This document shows, one piece after another, positions 1-6,592 of a stretch of 15,101 nucleotides of DNA. This DNA comes from Deltaproteobacteria bacterium (GTDB lineage: Bacteria > Desulfobacterota > DSM-4660 > Desulfatiglandales > HGW-15). The DNA lies in contig JAFDIC010000046.1 of assembly GCA_019308525.1 (NCBI GenBank), forward strand, positions 1 through 15,101, given 5' to 3'. Position 1 is the first letter of the stretch. Each line of letters opens with the position of its first letter. The translations under genes were made by a program, and so were the position numbers. The notes beneath the pieces were generated by a model. It had not been told where the DNA came from, did not search any database, and saw only the letters and a program-made list of their open reading frames with translations.

Positions 1-738
1 AGAGAGGATGGTCATGATGGTGCCCCAAAACAGGGCGCTGCTGATGCCAACGGCCGCGAATGCGATACCGGCAAGACCGCCCTGGAGGATGCCGATTAGG
101 GCGGTGCCCTTCAGAGTAGCCCTGGTCACGGACGTGAATTTTTCAAGGAGCGTTCTTTCGTCCTTCTCCTCCAGTGGAAGGTAATACATGACCTTTTGGA
201 GGAGTTTGTCCCCGTCCATCAAAAAGAAAAACATGGTGTAGAGCAGGATTACCAGGGAAAAAAGAAAGTTTACGGTACTCTTGGTGACAGAGGACAGGCT
301 GTCGAGGAGAAACCTGCTGATATGCCCGACCAGTTGCCCGGCCTTGGTGAGGATGATTCCCTGGTACGGTTCGATCTTTTCATAAAAAGGTATGTGCGCC
401 AGGATATCGGAAAAGGCGGTAGGCTGGGAGATCTGCTTTTGAACCCATGGGGTCACAGACTGCCCCACGCTGATGGCCTGGGCCGCAACGATAGCCAAGA
501 TTGCTGCCAGGGGCAGGAGGACAAGGATGACGATGAGAAACAGTGTGGCAAGGGATGCAAACTGCCTCCTCCCGCCGAACCAGCCTTTGAAACGGCGATA
601 GATGGGATGGGCCAGAGCGGAGAAGATCCCCCCCAGAAGAATGGCCATTAGGAACTGGCTTATCATCGAGAAAAAAACGGCTGATATGAACAACACTATC
701 AGCAAGAGTACGGCCTTACTTATGGTCTCCTGGCGCAT
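1..738 (-). CDS. AI-2E family transporter (UPF0118), C-terminus cut by window edge
   Basis: This is a predicted polytopic inner-membrane permease of the AI-2E/PerM family, whose members export small molecules or act in Na+/H+ antiport; the substrate here is unknown. The 246 visible residues start MRQETISKAV and run off the left edge without a stop, while family members are about 350 residues. Two hydrophobic segments lie near residues 9-35 and 55-75. A long soluble region follows, then a hydrophobic stretch ending in a Met-Asp-Gly-Asp turn. A Gly/Ala-rich segment with LKGTALIGILQGGLAG resembles the conserved core of the family. The start is set by an AGGAG at plus-strand 746-750, seven bases upstream of the ATG. 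It begins 13 bases after the mnmG stop, so the two genes are probably co-transcribed. Family assignment is from recognition of the pattern only. Confidence 0.85.
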   Translation of the reverse strand, partial: MRQETISKAVLLLIVLFISAVFFSMISQFLMAILLGGIFSALAHPIYRRFKGWFGGRRQFASLATLFLIVILVLLPLAAILAIVAAQAISVGQSVTPWVQKQISQPTAFSDILAHIPFYEKIEPYQGIILTKAGQLVGHISRFLLDSLSSVTKSTVNFLFSLVILLYTMFFFLMDGDKLLQKVMYYLPLEEKDERTLLEKFTSVTRATLKGTALIGILQGGLAGIAFAAVGISSALFWGTIMTILS

Positions 739-751
739 TTCTATGCTCCTT

Positions 752-2632
752 TCAAGGCCTGGCTCCACCACGCCTCTTCAAGTGTACCTGGAGGGCCATG
801 ATGGCCGCCGGGGTTATCCCCGAAATCCTTGAGGCCTGGCCCAGTGAAAGAGGCCTGACCTTGGCCAGTTTCTCTCTCACCTCAGTTGAAAGTCCGTAGA
901 TGCTTTGATAGTCCAGATCCTCCGGCAGCCTTGTACTTTCCATGCGTTTGAGTTTTTCCACTTGCCTTTCCTGGCGGTTGATGTAGCCCTCGTACTTGAT
1001 CCTTGTTTCCACTTCTTCAACTACCTGGATCTCGTGGCCGCCTATTTCAGGATCGAAACACAGAAGGTCCTTCAAAAATATCTCAGTCCTTTTGAGCAAC
1101 TGGGCCAGGGAGGTAATGTTCTTGATGGGAGTCGTGCCCAGCTCCCTCAGCCTATCCTGGACTCCTGGCTCGGGCTTGAGCTTGAATTCATTGAGGCGTT
1201 TCATAAGGGCTTCCACCCTGTCCCTTTTCCGGCGGAACTCCCTGTATACATCATCCGTCACGAGGCCGAGGCGGTAACCGATTTCACGAAGTCTGAAGTC
1301 AGCATTGTCCTCCCTGAGGATCAACCTGTACTCTGCCCTGGAGGTGAACATGCGGTATGGTTCGTTCGTGCCCTTTGTTACCAGATCATCTACCAGAACC
1401 CCCATGTAAGCCAGGGACCGGGGAAGGACCAGGGGCTCTTCCCCCCTGATCTTTAACACCGCGTTTGTTCCGGCCAGGAGGCCTTGAGCCGCGGCCTCCT
1501 CGTATCCCGAAGTCCCGTTTATCTGGCCGGCGTGGAAAAGCCCGGCAACGAGCTTGGTTTCAAGGGAAGGCTTGAGCTGTATGGGATTGATGAAATCGTA
1601 CTCTATGGCGTAACCGGGCCGCAATATCTCGGCCTTTTCAAGGCCAGGTATGGACCTTACCATCTTGACCTGGATATCCACGGGCAGGCTGGTAGCAAGA
1701 CCGTTTGGGTACACCTCCAGTGTTTCAAGTCCCTCGGGCTCGAGAAAGACCTGGTGTCTTTCCTTTTCTGCGAATCGCACGACCTTGTCTTCGATAGAGG
1801 GGCAGTATCTGGCGCCGGTTCCCTTTATGACGCCGCTGTAAAGGGGGGAGCGGTCAAGCCCCTGCTTGATGAACTCATGGGTCCTGTGATTGGTGTAGGT
1901 GATGTGACACGGGACCTGGGGCAGGGTTATTTCACGGGTCGAGAAGGAAAAGGGCCTTGGAACCTTGTCTCCGTGCTGGATTTCGAGATTGCTGTAATCA
2001 ATGGTCTTGCCGTTCAGGCGAGGTGTGGTGCCTGTCTTCAGCCTGCCGATTTCAAAGCCCAGGTGCTCCAGCTGCTCGGAAAGTCGAGTGGATGGAGGGT
2101 CTCCCATGCGGCCGGCAGGGAAGTGATCAAGGCCGATATGGATGAGGCCCCTGAGGAAAGTGCCGGTTGTGAGGATAACGGTCTTGGACAGGAATCTCTC
2201 ATGTATGTTTGACTCTACCCCATAGATTCTGCCGTCCTTTACCAGGAGCCTATCGATCATGGCCTGCCGGATATCGAGATTTGCCTGGGCCTCAAGGACG
2301 GATTTCATCCTTTTCCTGTAAAGGTCCCTGTCGTTTTGTGACCTCGAGCCCTGGACCGCCAGGCCCTTCCTGGTGTTGAGACGCCTGAACTGTATCCCTG
2401 TCTGGTCCGCTGTTTTTGCCATCTCCCCACCCAGGGCATCTATCTCCTTGACCAGGTGTCCTTTGGCAAGACCCCCGATGGCGGGATTGCAGCTCATCAC
2501 GGCGATGTGGTCCAGGTTGATCGTGATCAGCAAGGTGGCGTGCCCCATGCGCGCGGCCGCAAGGGCCGCCTCACAGCCGGCATGCCCTCCGCCGACCACT
2601 ATGACGTCATACTCTTTATCACAGGTGGGCAT
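752..2632 (-). CDS. mnmG: tRNA uridine-5-carboxymethylaminomethyl modification enzyme MnmG (GidA)
   Basis: This is the FAD-dependent cytosolic partner of MnmE. The pair adds the carboxymethylaminomethyl group to C5 of wobble uridine 34 in several tRNAs. The protein has 626 residues, the normal family length. Visible landmarks are the Rossmann FAD motif GGGHAG (residues 14-19), the first family signature RYCPSIEDK, the second signature [17 protein letters not shown], and the C-terminal helical end [16 protein letters not shown] that contacts MnmE. The conserved GPAVRAxRAQxD stretch reads [12 protein letters not shown] here, which may be a lineage variant. The ATG at 2632 has only a weak GGGA upstream but gives the standard N-terminus just before the FAD motif. 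mnmE is not in the window. The AI-2E gene follows 13 bases downstream. Confidence 0.97.
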   Translation of the reverse strand: MPTCDKEYDVIVVGGGHAGCEAALAAARMGHATLLITINLDHIAVMSCNPAIGGLAKGHLVKEIDALGGEMAKTADQTGIQFRRLNTRKGLAVQGSRSQNDRDLYRKRMKSVLEAQANLDIRQAMIDRLLVKDGRIYGVESNIHERFLSKTVILTTGTFLRGLIHIGLDHFPAGRMGDPPSTRLSEQLEHLGFEIGRLKTGTTPRLNGKTIDYSNLEIQHGDKVPRPFSFSTREITLPQVPCHITYTNHRTHEFIKQGLDRSPLYSGVIKGTGARYCPSIEDKVVRFAEKERHQVFLEPEGLETLEVYPNGLATSLPVDIQVKMVRSIPGLEKAEILRPGYAIEYDFINPIQLKPSLETKLVAGLFHAGQINGTSGYEEAAAQGLLAGTNAVLKIRGEEPLVLPRSLAYMGVLVDDLVTKGTNEPYRMFTSRAEYRLILREDNADFRLREIGYRLGLVTDDVYREFRRKRDRVEALMKRLNEFKLKPEPGVQDRLRELGTTPIKNITSLAQLLKRTEIFLKDLLCFDPEIGGHEIQVVEEVETRIKYEGYINRQERQVEKLKRMESTRLPEDLDYQSIYGLSTEVREKLAKVRPLSLGQASRISGITPAAIMALQVHLKRRGGARP

Positions 2633-2672
2633 AGCAAATCCCGCAAATCAATTCCGTTACTACTGGCAGAAA

Positions 2673-2700
2673 ATTCTAATTATCACGCAATTCGGATCAA
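2673..2700 (-). promoter_or_regulatory. Possible sigma-70 promoter for mnmG
   Basis: On the minus strand TTGATC (2695-2700) is followed after 16 bases by TAGAAT (2673-2678), giving 4/6 and 5/6 matches to the -35 and -10 consensus. It lies about 40 bases upstream of the mnmG start in the 147-base gap after the DUF1805 gene. The sequence here is AT-richer than its surroundings. This is a prediction by eye only. Confidence 0.4.
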
Positions 2701-2779
2701 GAAAAAATCTTGGGAGGCCAGATACTGCCGACACGGACCATTCCCTTGAAGGGGGCCGAGCATTGCTGGTAACAAGGAC

Positions 2780-3043
2780 CTAACGAAAAAACCTGAGTGC
2801 ATCTCGGCCTTTCATCCCCACACGAACACCAAGCCTCTCGGCCTCCACTGACACGGCCTTGATATCCGCATCCAGCATATCTTCATGGGTCTTGACGCCA
2901 GTGACCACGGCGCAGGCCTCTCCTGTGCGGTTGCAGGCATCCACGTTGATGTATCCACAACCCAGGAATCCCCTTTCCCCCTTGATTATGAGAAGAGGAA
3001 GACCGAGCTGAATCTTCTCCTTTTGCAGCCCACTCCAGTCCAT
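2780..3043 (-). CDS. DUF1805 (YunC-like) small protein
   Basis: This 87-residue soluble protein resembles the DUF1805/YunC family, whose biochemical role is unknown. Recognisable family traits are LPLLIIKGERGFLGCGYI near the N-terminus, an Asn/Cys pair shortly after, AVVTGVKTHEDMLDA in the middle, and the C-terminal VGMKGRDALRFF. A start at 3064 is possible, but 3043 is preferred: a GAGGGAG ribosome binding site (3049-3055) sits five bases before it, and the upstream ATG lies inside an inverted repeat. The gene follows oadB on the same strand with an 82-base gap and may belong to that operon. Why a YunC-like protein accompanies decarboxylase membrane subunits is not known. Confidence 0.82.
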   Translation of the reverse strand: MDWSGLQKEKIQLGLPLLIIKGERGFLGCGYINVDACNRTGEACAVVTGVKTHEDMLDADIKAVSVEAERLGVRVGMKGRDALRFFR

Positions 3044-3056
3044 AATTGCTCCCTCA

Positions 3057-3081
3057 AGGATCATCCCTGGTTGATGATCCT
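3057..3081. repeat. Perfect 9-bp inverted repeat just upstream of the DUF1805 ribosome binding site
   Basis: AGGATCATC and GATGATCCT form a perfect 9-bp stem with a seven-base loop. On the minus-strand transcript the hairpin ends one base before the GAGGGAG ribosome binding site of the DUF1805 gene. It is not followed by a U-tract, so it is not a standard intrinsic terminator. It could be an mRNA processing or stability element between oadB and the small gene, or a protein-binding operator. Confidence 0.6.
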
Positions 3082-3125
3082 GACCCCATCATTGTCAATG
3101 TCTCCACACAACCGGGAAGGGCAAC

Positions 3126-4274
3126 CTAGGTGAGCCCCATTCCCTTCAAGATCGAAAGCATGACTGCCGCTGCCATGACGGACCCGATCTGGCCTCCGGT
3201 GTTTGCACCCATTGCGTGCATGAGCAAATAGTTTTGCTTATCATACCTCTGTCCCTGTATTTGGGCAACCCTGGCGGCCATTGGATATGCGGAGATACCG
3301 GCTGCGCCGATCAGGGGATTGATCTTACCTCGCGTCAGGAGGCACATCAGTTTTCCGAAAAGGACCCCGGCTGCCGTATCAACACATATGGCAAGAAATC
3401 CCAGGGCAAAGATCGCCAGGGTCTGTGTCTTTAGAAAGGCATGACCTTCCATAGTCCCTCCGATGGCAAGACCTAGGAAAAGGGTGACTATGTTGGCTAT
3501 TTCGTTCTCAGATGCATGGGTCAACCGGGCAACCACGCCCGACTCCTTCATGAAATTGCCCAGCATGATCATGCCCATCAAGGGCAGGCCCTTGGGTGCT
3601 ATAAGGCCTGTGACAAATGTGACGACAAGGGGGAAAAAGAGGCGAGTTCTGCTGGAGACAGTCTTCTTGACAACACCCATTCGGATGGTCTTTTCCCTCT
3701 GGGTGGTAAGGATCTTCATTATCGGGGGCTGGATTATTGGTACCAGGGACATGTAGGAATAGGCGGCAACCGATACCGCTCCAAGGAGCTGGGGAGCATA
3801 TTGTGAAGTCACATAGATCGCGGTCGGTCCGTCACACGCACCTATAATGCCGATTGAAACTGCTTCGAGCTTTTCAAAGCCCAGGGCCAGGGCAAGCAAG
3901 AGGGTCATGAATATCCCGAACTGCCCCGCAGCACCCAGCAGCAGGATCTTGGGGTTTTCCAGGAGAGGACCGAAATCCGTCATTGCTCCAATGCCAACGA
4001 AGATCAAGAGGGGAAAGAGCTCGTTCATTATGCCCATGTCATAGAAGGTCCTCAGGATGCCACCGCTTTCCATCAGGTCACTCAAGGGAAGGTTGACCAG
4101 GATACAGCCGAAACCGATGGGAACCAGGAGCAGGGGTTCTACCTCTTTCCTTATCCCGAGATAGAGAAGGAGCCCGCCCAGGAAGAGCATGATGACGTTT
4201 TGAAGCCCCTGCGCAAAGAGGTACTCAAAACCGCTCAGGAGACCTGAGATCCCGATATAGATGCTTTCAACCAT
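3126..4274 (-). CDS. oadB: Sodium-translocating decarboxylase, beta subunit (OadB/GcdB/MmdB family)
   Basis: This integral membrane subunit decarboxylates carboxybiotin and couples the reaction to Na+ export in oxaloacetate, methylmalonyl-CoA or glutaconyl-CoA decarboxylases. The protein has 382 residues, nearer the shorter MmdB/GcdB type than Klebsiella OadB (433). Most of it is hydrophobic, with about nine membrane stretches. GACDGPTAIY (Asp148) corresponds to the essential Asp203 region of Klebsiella OadB. MGANTGGQIGSVMAA (Asn358, Ser365) corresponds to the conserved Asn/Ser region near the C-terminus. The ATG at 4274 has AAGGAG immediately upstream, so the longer reading from 4325 is rejected. 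The gene lies 13 bases after oadG. Which acid is decarboxylated cannot be told without the alpha subunit. Glutaconyl-CoA would suit an aromatic degrader, but that is inference. Confidence 0.93.
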   Translation of the reverse strand: MVESIYIGISGLLSGFEYLFAQGLQNVIMLFLGGLLLYLGIRKEVEPLLLVPIGFGCILVNLPLSDLMESGGILRTFYDMGIMNELFPLLIFVGIGAMTDFGPLLENPKILLLGAAGQFGIFMTLLLALALGFEKLEAVSIGIIGACDGPTAIYVTSQYAPQLLGAVSVAAYSYMSLVPIIQPPIMKILTTQREKTIRMGVVKKTVSSRTRLFFPLVVTFVTGLIAPKGLPLMGMIMLGNFMKESGVVARLTHASENEIANIVTLFLGLAIGGTMEGHAFLKTQTLAIFALGFLAICVDTAAGVLFGKLMCLLTRGKINPLIGAAGISAYPMAARVAQIQGQRYDKQNYLLMHAMGANTGGQIGSVMAAAVMLSILKGMGLT

Positions 4275-4287
4275 GGCCGTCTCCTTT

Positions 4288-4437
4288 CTATCCCTTGGCG
4301 GATCCTGAACTTTCCTCTTCCGCAATAGGGCATACTTTTTTGAGTAAGTTCATCAGCAAGATAATTATCAACAATGTCAGAAAAGTACCGCCCATTCCCA
4401 CTACTGTCAGGGTGATTCCAAAAGTAAGATCGTCCAT
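4288..4437 (-). CDS. oadG: Decarboxylase gamma subunit, OadG family small membrane protein
   Basis: This is a 49-residue single-span protein: a short N-terminus, a hydrophobic helix at about residues 7-31 with the GMG motif typical of OadG (residues 14-16), and a charged tail rich in Glu and Ser. Family members anchor and assemble the alpha subunit/biotin carrier with the beta subunit. The start at 4437 has a GGGAGG ribosome binding site and gives the usual short N-terminus; a longer reading from 4518 adds an unlike leader. It sits directly upstream of oadB, the normal gamma-beta order. The tail is shorter than in many OadG proteins and lacks the long Pro/Ala linker. Confidence 0.85.
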   Translation of the reverse strand: MDDLTFGITLTVVGMGGTFLTLLIIILLMNLLKKVCPIAEEESSGSAKG

Positions 4438-4562
4438 TGGTCCCTCCCTTCCTATTGAGTTCCTGTTTGTCTCCCCTAAGAGCTCGAAGCAAGCACTCAG
4501 GGTTAATGCCGTCTTCAAAAGGCTGCGCCCGTTGCTGTTCAGGGAAGTGTTGGTCGCATAAG

Positions 4563-4589
4563 TTCATAATAAAACTGAAAGAATGTCAA
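4563..4589 (-). promoter_or_regulatory. Possible sigma-70 promoter for oadGB
   Basis: On the minus strand a perfect TTGACA (4584-4589) is followed after 15 bases by TATGAA (4563-4568). The spacing is short and the -10 is imperfect (4/6). It would give a leader of roughly 120 bases before oadG. Confidence 0.35.
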
Positions 4590-4692
4590 ATGAAAGTTTG
4601 TCGTAATGATACCGACTGCCCTGGGGTGTGGGGGAGCAAGTCCTGTTATCCTTTCCCCCGGACTGCTCCAGGAGCCCCCTGGTCCATTGACA

Positions 4693-4721
4693 TTGACACG
4701 CATTGGCCTATCCGCTAAACT
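4693..4721 (+). promoter_or_regulatory. Sigma-70-like promoter for the thioesterase gene
   Basis: A perfect TTGACA (4693-4698) is separated by 17 bases from TAAACT (4716-4721, 4/6). A second perfect TTGACA (4687-4692) directly abuts the first. Transcription would start near 4728 and leave a leader of about 38 bases. Confidence 0.5.
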
Positions 4722-4765
4722 CCGCCACAGACGGAACGAACTTCACTCAAGGGGACGCCTGTCAG

Positions 4766-5236
4766 ATGAACGATCAGATTGCGGAATTCGATGCCTTGAC
4801 GCAGGTCATTCAAGATATCTACGAGACAAAGATCCACTTCAACAGGGTCCTGGGTCTGCGAATTGAATCCCTGAAGCCCTCGTGCATCCGGGTCCGATTC
4901 GATATGCGTGAAGATCTGATTGGAAACTACGTTAAGGGCATCTTGCACGGAGGGGTGATATCAGCGACTCTTGATGCCACGGGGGGGCTGATCGCTTCTA
5001 TTGACCTGTTGAAAAAAATGGCGGGGCGCCCCTTGAAAGAGATAGAAGAGAGGATATCCCGCGTGGGTACCATCGATTTTCGTATCGATTTTCTTAGACC
5101 GGGCCTGGGTCGATACTTCATAGCCTCGGGAGACGTAATGAGGGGCGGGAGGAGGGTGACCGTAACACGAACGGAGCTCAAGAATGATGAGGATATCCTG
5201 ATTGCCGTGGGAACCGGAACATACCTCGTCGGCTAG
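4766..5236 (+). CDS. PaaI/YigI-type hot-dog acyl-CoA thioesterase
   Basis: This 156-residue single-domain hot-dog protein is likely a thioesterase that hydrolyses acyl- or aryl-CoA esters in the cytosol. The hot-dog helix carries GILHGGVISATLDATGG, with the family's His-Gly-Gly at 61-63 and the Asp at residue 70. The later strand segment IDFRIDFLRPG and the following basic stretch also fit the YigI-like branch. The start at 4766 has AAGGGG 11 bases upstream, slightly far. An upstream in-frame start at 4703 lies inside the promoter and is rejected. The gene is transcribed alone, divergently from oadG. In an aromatic degrader it could release CoA from dead-end thioesters, but the substrate is unknown. 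Confidence 0.85.
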   Translation: MNDQIAEFDALTQVIQDIYETKIHFNRVLGLRIESLKPSCIRVRFDMREDLIGNYVKGILHGGVISATLDATGGLIASIDLLKKMAGRPLKEIEERISRVGTIDFRIDFLRPGLGRYFIASGDVMRGGRRVTVTRTELKNDEDILIAVGTGTYLVG

Positions 5237-5291
5237 ATCCAGCCTATCCGTAAGCCTGCGATCTTCCTGCCCTGGTACTGACCCGTCCACC

Positions 5292-5423
5292 CTGTAGGAG
5301 CAGCATTGTGCTGCGATACCAACATTCCTGTATCCCTCCCCTGTAGGAGCAGCATTGTGCTGCGATACCAATATTCCTGTATCCCTCCCCTGTAGGAGCA
5401 GCATTCTGCTGCGATACCAATAT
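5292..5423. repeat. Three tandem REP-like hairpin repeats, 49-bp period
   Basis: Copies begin at 5292, 5341 and 5390, all in the same orientation. Each starts CTGTAGGAGCAGC and holds a short palindrome, GCAGCA-TTG-TGCTGC (TTC loop in the third copy), followed by GATACCAA. Copies 1 and 2 are 49 bases long and differ at one position. The third copy loses similarity after about 34 bases. The GTAGGAGC head and GCGAT foot resemble the REP sequences of Pseudomonas, which are mobilised by REP-associated tyrosine transposases (RAYT). No transposase is in the window. The hairpins may affect mRNA 3'-end stability or termination after the thioesterase gene. Confidence 0.85.
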
Positions 5424-5640
5424 CCGGCGTCTCCCTGGAACCAAGACATGTTCTTGCAACAAGACCGCCCGGGATACAAGGCCAAAGGCTTGTTGTCTCA
5501 CAATGGCGAAAAACGTACACAAAATGTCACATGGGTTTGAGGAAAAATATACGAAAGTACCCTTCCAATCATTTTTTGAGCCTTTGGGATGGCCAATAAC
5601 TCATTGAACAGATTACTGAAATAGCTTGGATATCCCTTGG

Positions 5641-5656
5641 TGGCATAGTTTCTGCT
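5641..5656 (+). promoter_or_regulatory. Sigma-54-type (-24/-12) promoter upstream of the PilZ gene
   Basis: TGGCATAGTTTCTGCT matches the TGGCACG-N4-TTGCA pattern, with GG and GC at exactly the right spacing (10 bases between them) and TGGCA conserved. Transcription would start near 5667, about 140 bases before the PilZ start. An RpoN-dependent activator would be required; no activator site was identified. Confidence 0.5.
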
Positions 5657-5809
5657 ATCAATAACCTCTGGCTAAAGGCTCGTCCCTTGTAAGTGCCTCA
5701 CCTTTCGTGAAGAAAGGTAGTGATTGCCTCCTTACTGCGGCGAGCAGCGATCCCGGTCTAAAAGCCTACATCTTTGTTGCCGGAGAATGCCTGCGGGAGA
5801 ACTCGTGAC

Positions 5810-6529
5810 ATGATATGGGCGAGCATGTACAGAAAAGAAGAGATCTTGAGCGTCATACAATCACTGGTAATCGATGAAGTGGGCATCACGGTCAAGCTGC
5901 CAAGAGTACGACAGATATTTATGTCCCGGTTTGTCGGGATTCACGTGGAAAAGGGGCCCACGGCTTCCCAGGGCGCTGAACCTGGACTCGTCATTGAGAG
6001 GTTGATCCCAGGCCGGGGAAACAGGTTCATTCATTCGTCCCCGGAGGTGACGGTCCTCTTTTTTTTTGATAAGAACTTTTACCGGTTCAAGTCTCGATGC
6101 ACCGGCACAAGCAATACCTACCCCAGCTACGGGTTCCTGTTGACCTTGCCGAGGTCAATACAGTTCAGGGAAAGGCGAAGCGAGGATCGGTATGTTTTTG
6201 AAAAACCAGATCTCCTTTCCGCCGAATTTGTGGTTGACCTGTCACCATCGAGGAGCAAGAGCTATTCATTGAAAGTTCACGACTATTCCAAGCACGGTAT
6301 TGGGCTCATCATCTCGGAAAACGACTTTGAGCTGGTAAACCTGCTAAAGACCGGTGACCACCTGTATCCCATATCCCTCTACGCCGCAGATGCTATCATA
6401 ACCAACGTAAGCGGTATAGTCAGGCATATCACCAGGATGGAGGGGGGACCCCATAAGGGGTATTATATCCTCGGGATACAATCGGAAGATGTCATTCCCA
6501 TCAACGAAACCATGGACGCCGTCCTTTAG
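5810..6529 (+). CDS. PilZ-domain c-di-GMP effector, YcgR-like
   Basis: This 239-residue soluble protein has two parts. The N-terminal half (about 1-115) resembles the YcgR-type beta-barrel domain that precedes PilZ in flagellar brake proteins. The C-terminal PilZ domain begins with RRSEDR (Arg123 and Arg127 give the RxxxR c-di-GMP-binding motif) and continues with DYSKHG (Asp158, Ser160, Gly163, the (D/N)xSxxG motif). Both binding motifs are intact, so c-di-GMP binding is expected. Its target, whether flagellar motor, exopolysaccharide or other, cannot be seen. The ATG at 5810 follows GGGAG by ten bases; TTG codons at 5774 and 5777 and an ATG at 5825 are alternatives. It is transcribed alone and converges on the aromatic operon, leaving 63 bases between the stops. 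Confidence 0.88.
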   Translation: MIWASMYRKEEILSVIQSLVIDEVGITVKLPRVRQIFMSRFVGIHVEKGPTASQGAEPGLVIERLIPGRGNRFIHSSPEVTVLFFFDKNFYRFKSRCTGTSNTYPSYGFLLTLPRSIQFRERRSEDRYVFEKPDLLSAEFVVDLSPSRSKSYSLKVHDYSKHGIGLIISENDFELVNLLKTGDHLYPISLYAADAIITNVSGIVRHITRMEGGPHKGYYILGIQSEDVIPINETMDAVL

Positions 6530-6592
6530 GAGTCGTCCATCGACGGGCCCTCGTCCAGGCTTTGATCCTGTGGTTTGTTTCAACCTGAAATG

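Larger units (their letters stand above)
4438..4765. other. Divergent intergenic region between oadG and the thioesterase gene
   Basis: No gene is supported in these 328 bases. They hold the presumed oadG promoter, the thioesterase promoter and, between them, a GC-rich structured stretch. GGAGCAAGTCC (4633-4643) pairs with GGACTGCTCC (4660-4669), leaving one bulged A. CCAGG (4668-4672) pairs with CCTGG (4678-4682). The two stems overlap by two bases, so they are alternative or stacked structures. Neither is followed by a T-run. Short open frames here have no family resemblance. Confidence 0.6.
5237..5809. other. Long non-coding stretch between the thioesterase and PilZ genes
   Basis: No gene is supported in these 573 bases. 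The left third holds the REP-like tandem array. Further right, CAACAAG and CTTGTTG (between about 5457 and 5495) form a 7-bp inverted repeat around a 26-base loop. The sigma-54-like promoter is at 5641. A perfect 7-bp hairpin, ACCTTTC paired with GAAAGGT around a five-base loop (5700-5718), lies in the presumed leader of the PilZ mRNA. Minus-strand open frames across 4961-5522 come from the tandem repeat and are not genes. Confidence 0.65.

Noticed and set aside
196..832. Plus-strand open frames at the left edge
   Set aside because: They are antisense to the AI-2E transporter and the 3' end of mnmG, with low-complexity charged translations and no ribosome binding sites.
4235..4567. Minus-strand open frame of 110 codons overlapping oadG and the start of oadB
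   Set aside because: It runs out of frame through oadG, which has its own ribosome binding site, membrane helix and GMG motif; the frame has no recognisable features.
4700..4735. Possible tRNA 3' end (sequence ending CTCCGCCA)
   Set aside because: No T-arm GTTCGA-like sequence, anticodon stem or acceptor partner could be found upstream; the stretch is explained by the thioesterase promoter.
4961..5522. Three overlapping minus-strand open frames of 92-174 codons across the repeat array
   Set aside because: The 49-bp period is not a multiple of three, so the same repeated peptide appears in all frames. There is no ribosome binding site or family resemblance, and one frame overlaps the thioesterase gene antisense.
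5690..5775. Possible c-di-GMP (GEMM) riboswitch in the PilZ leader, suggested by CCGGTCTAAA and a later GCCGG
   Set aside because: The conserved GEMM core, the tetraloop-receptor hairpin and the AGGGCAAACC segment are absent, and the apparent CCGG/CCGG stem is only four base pairs.
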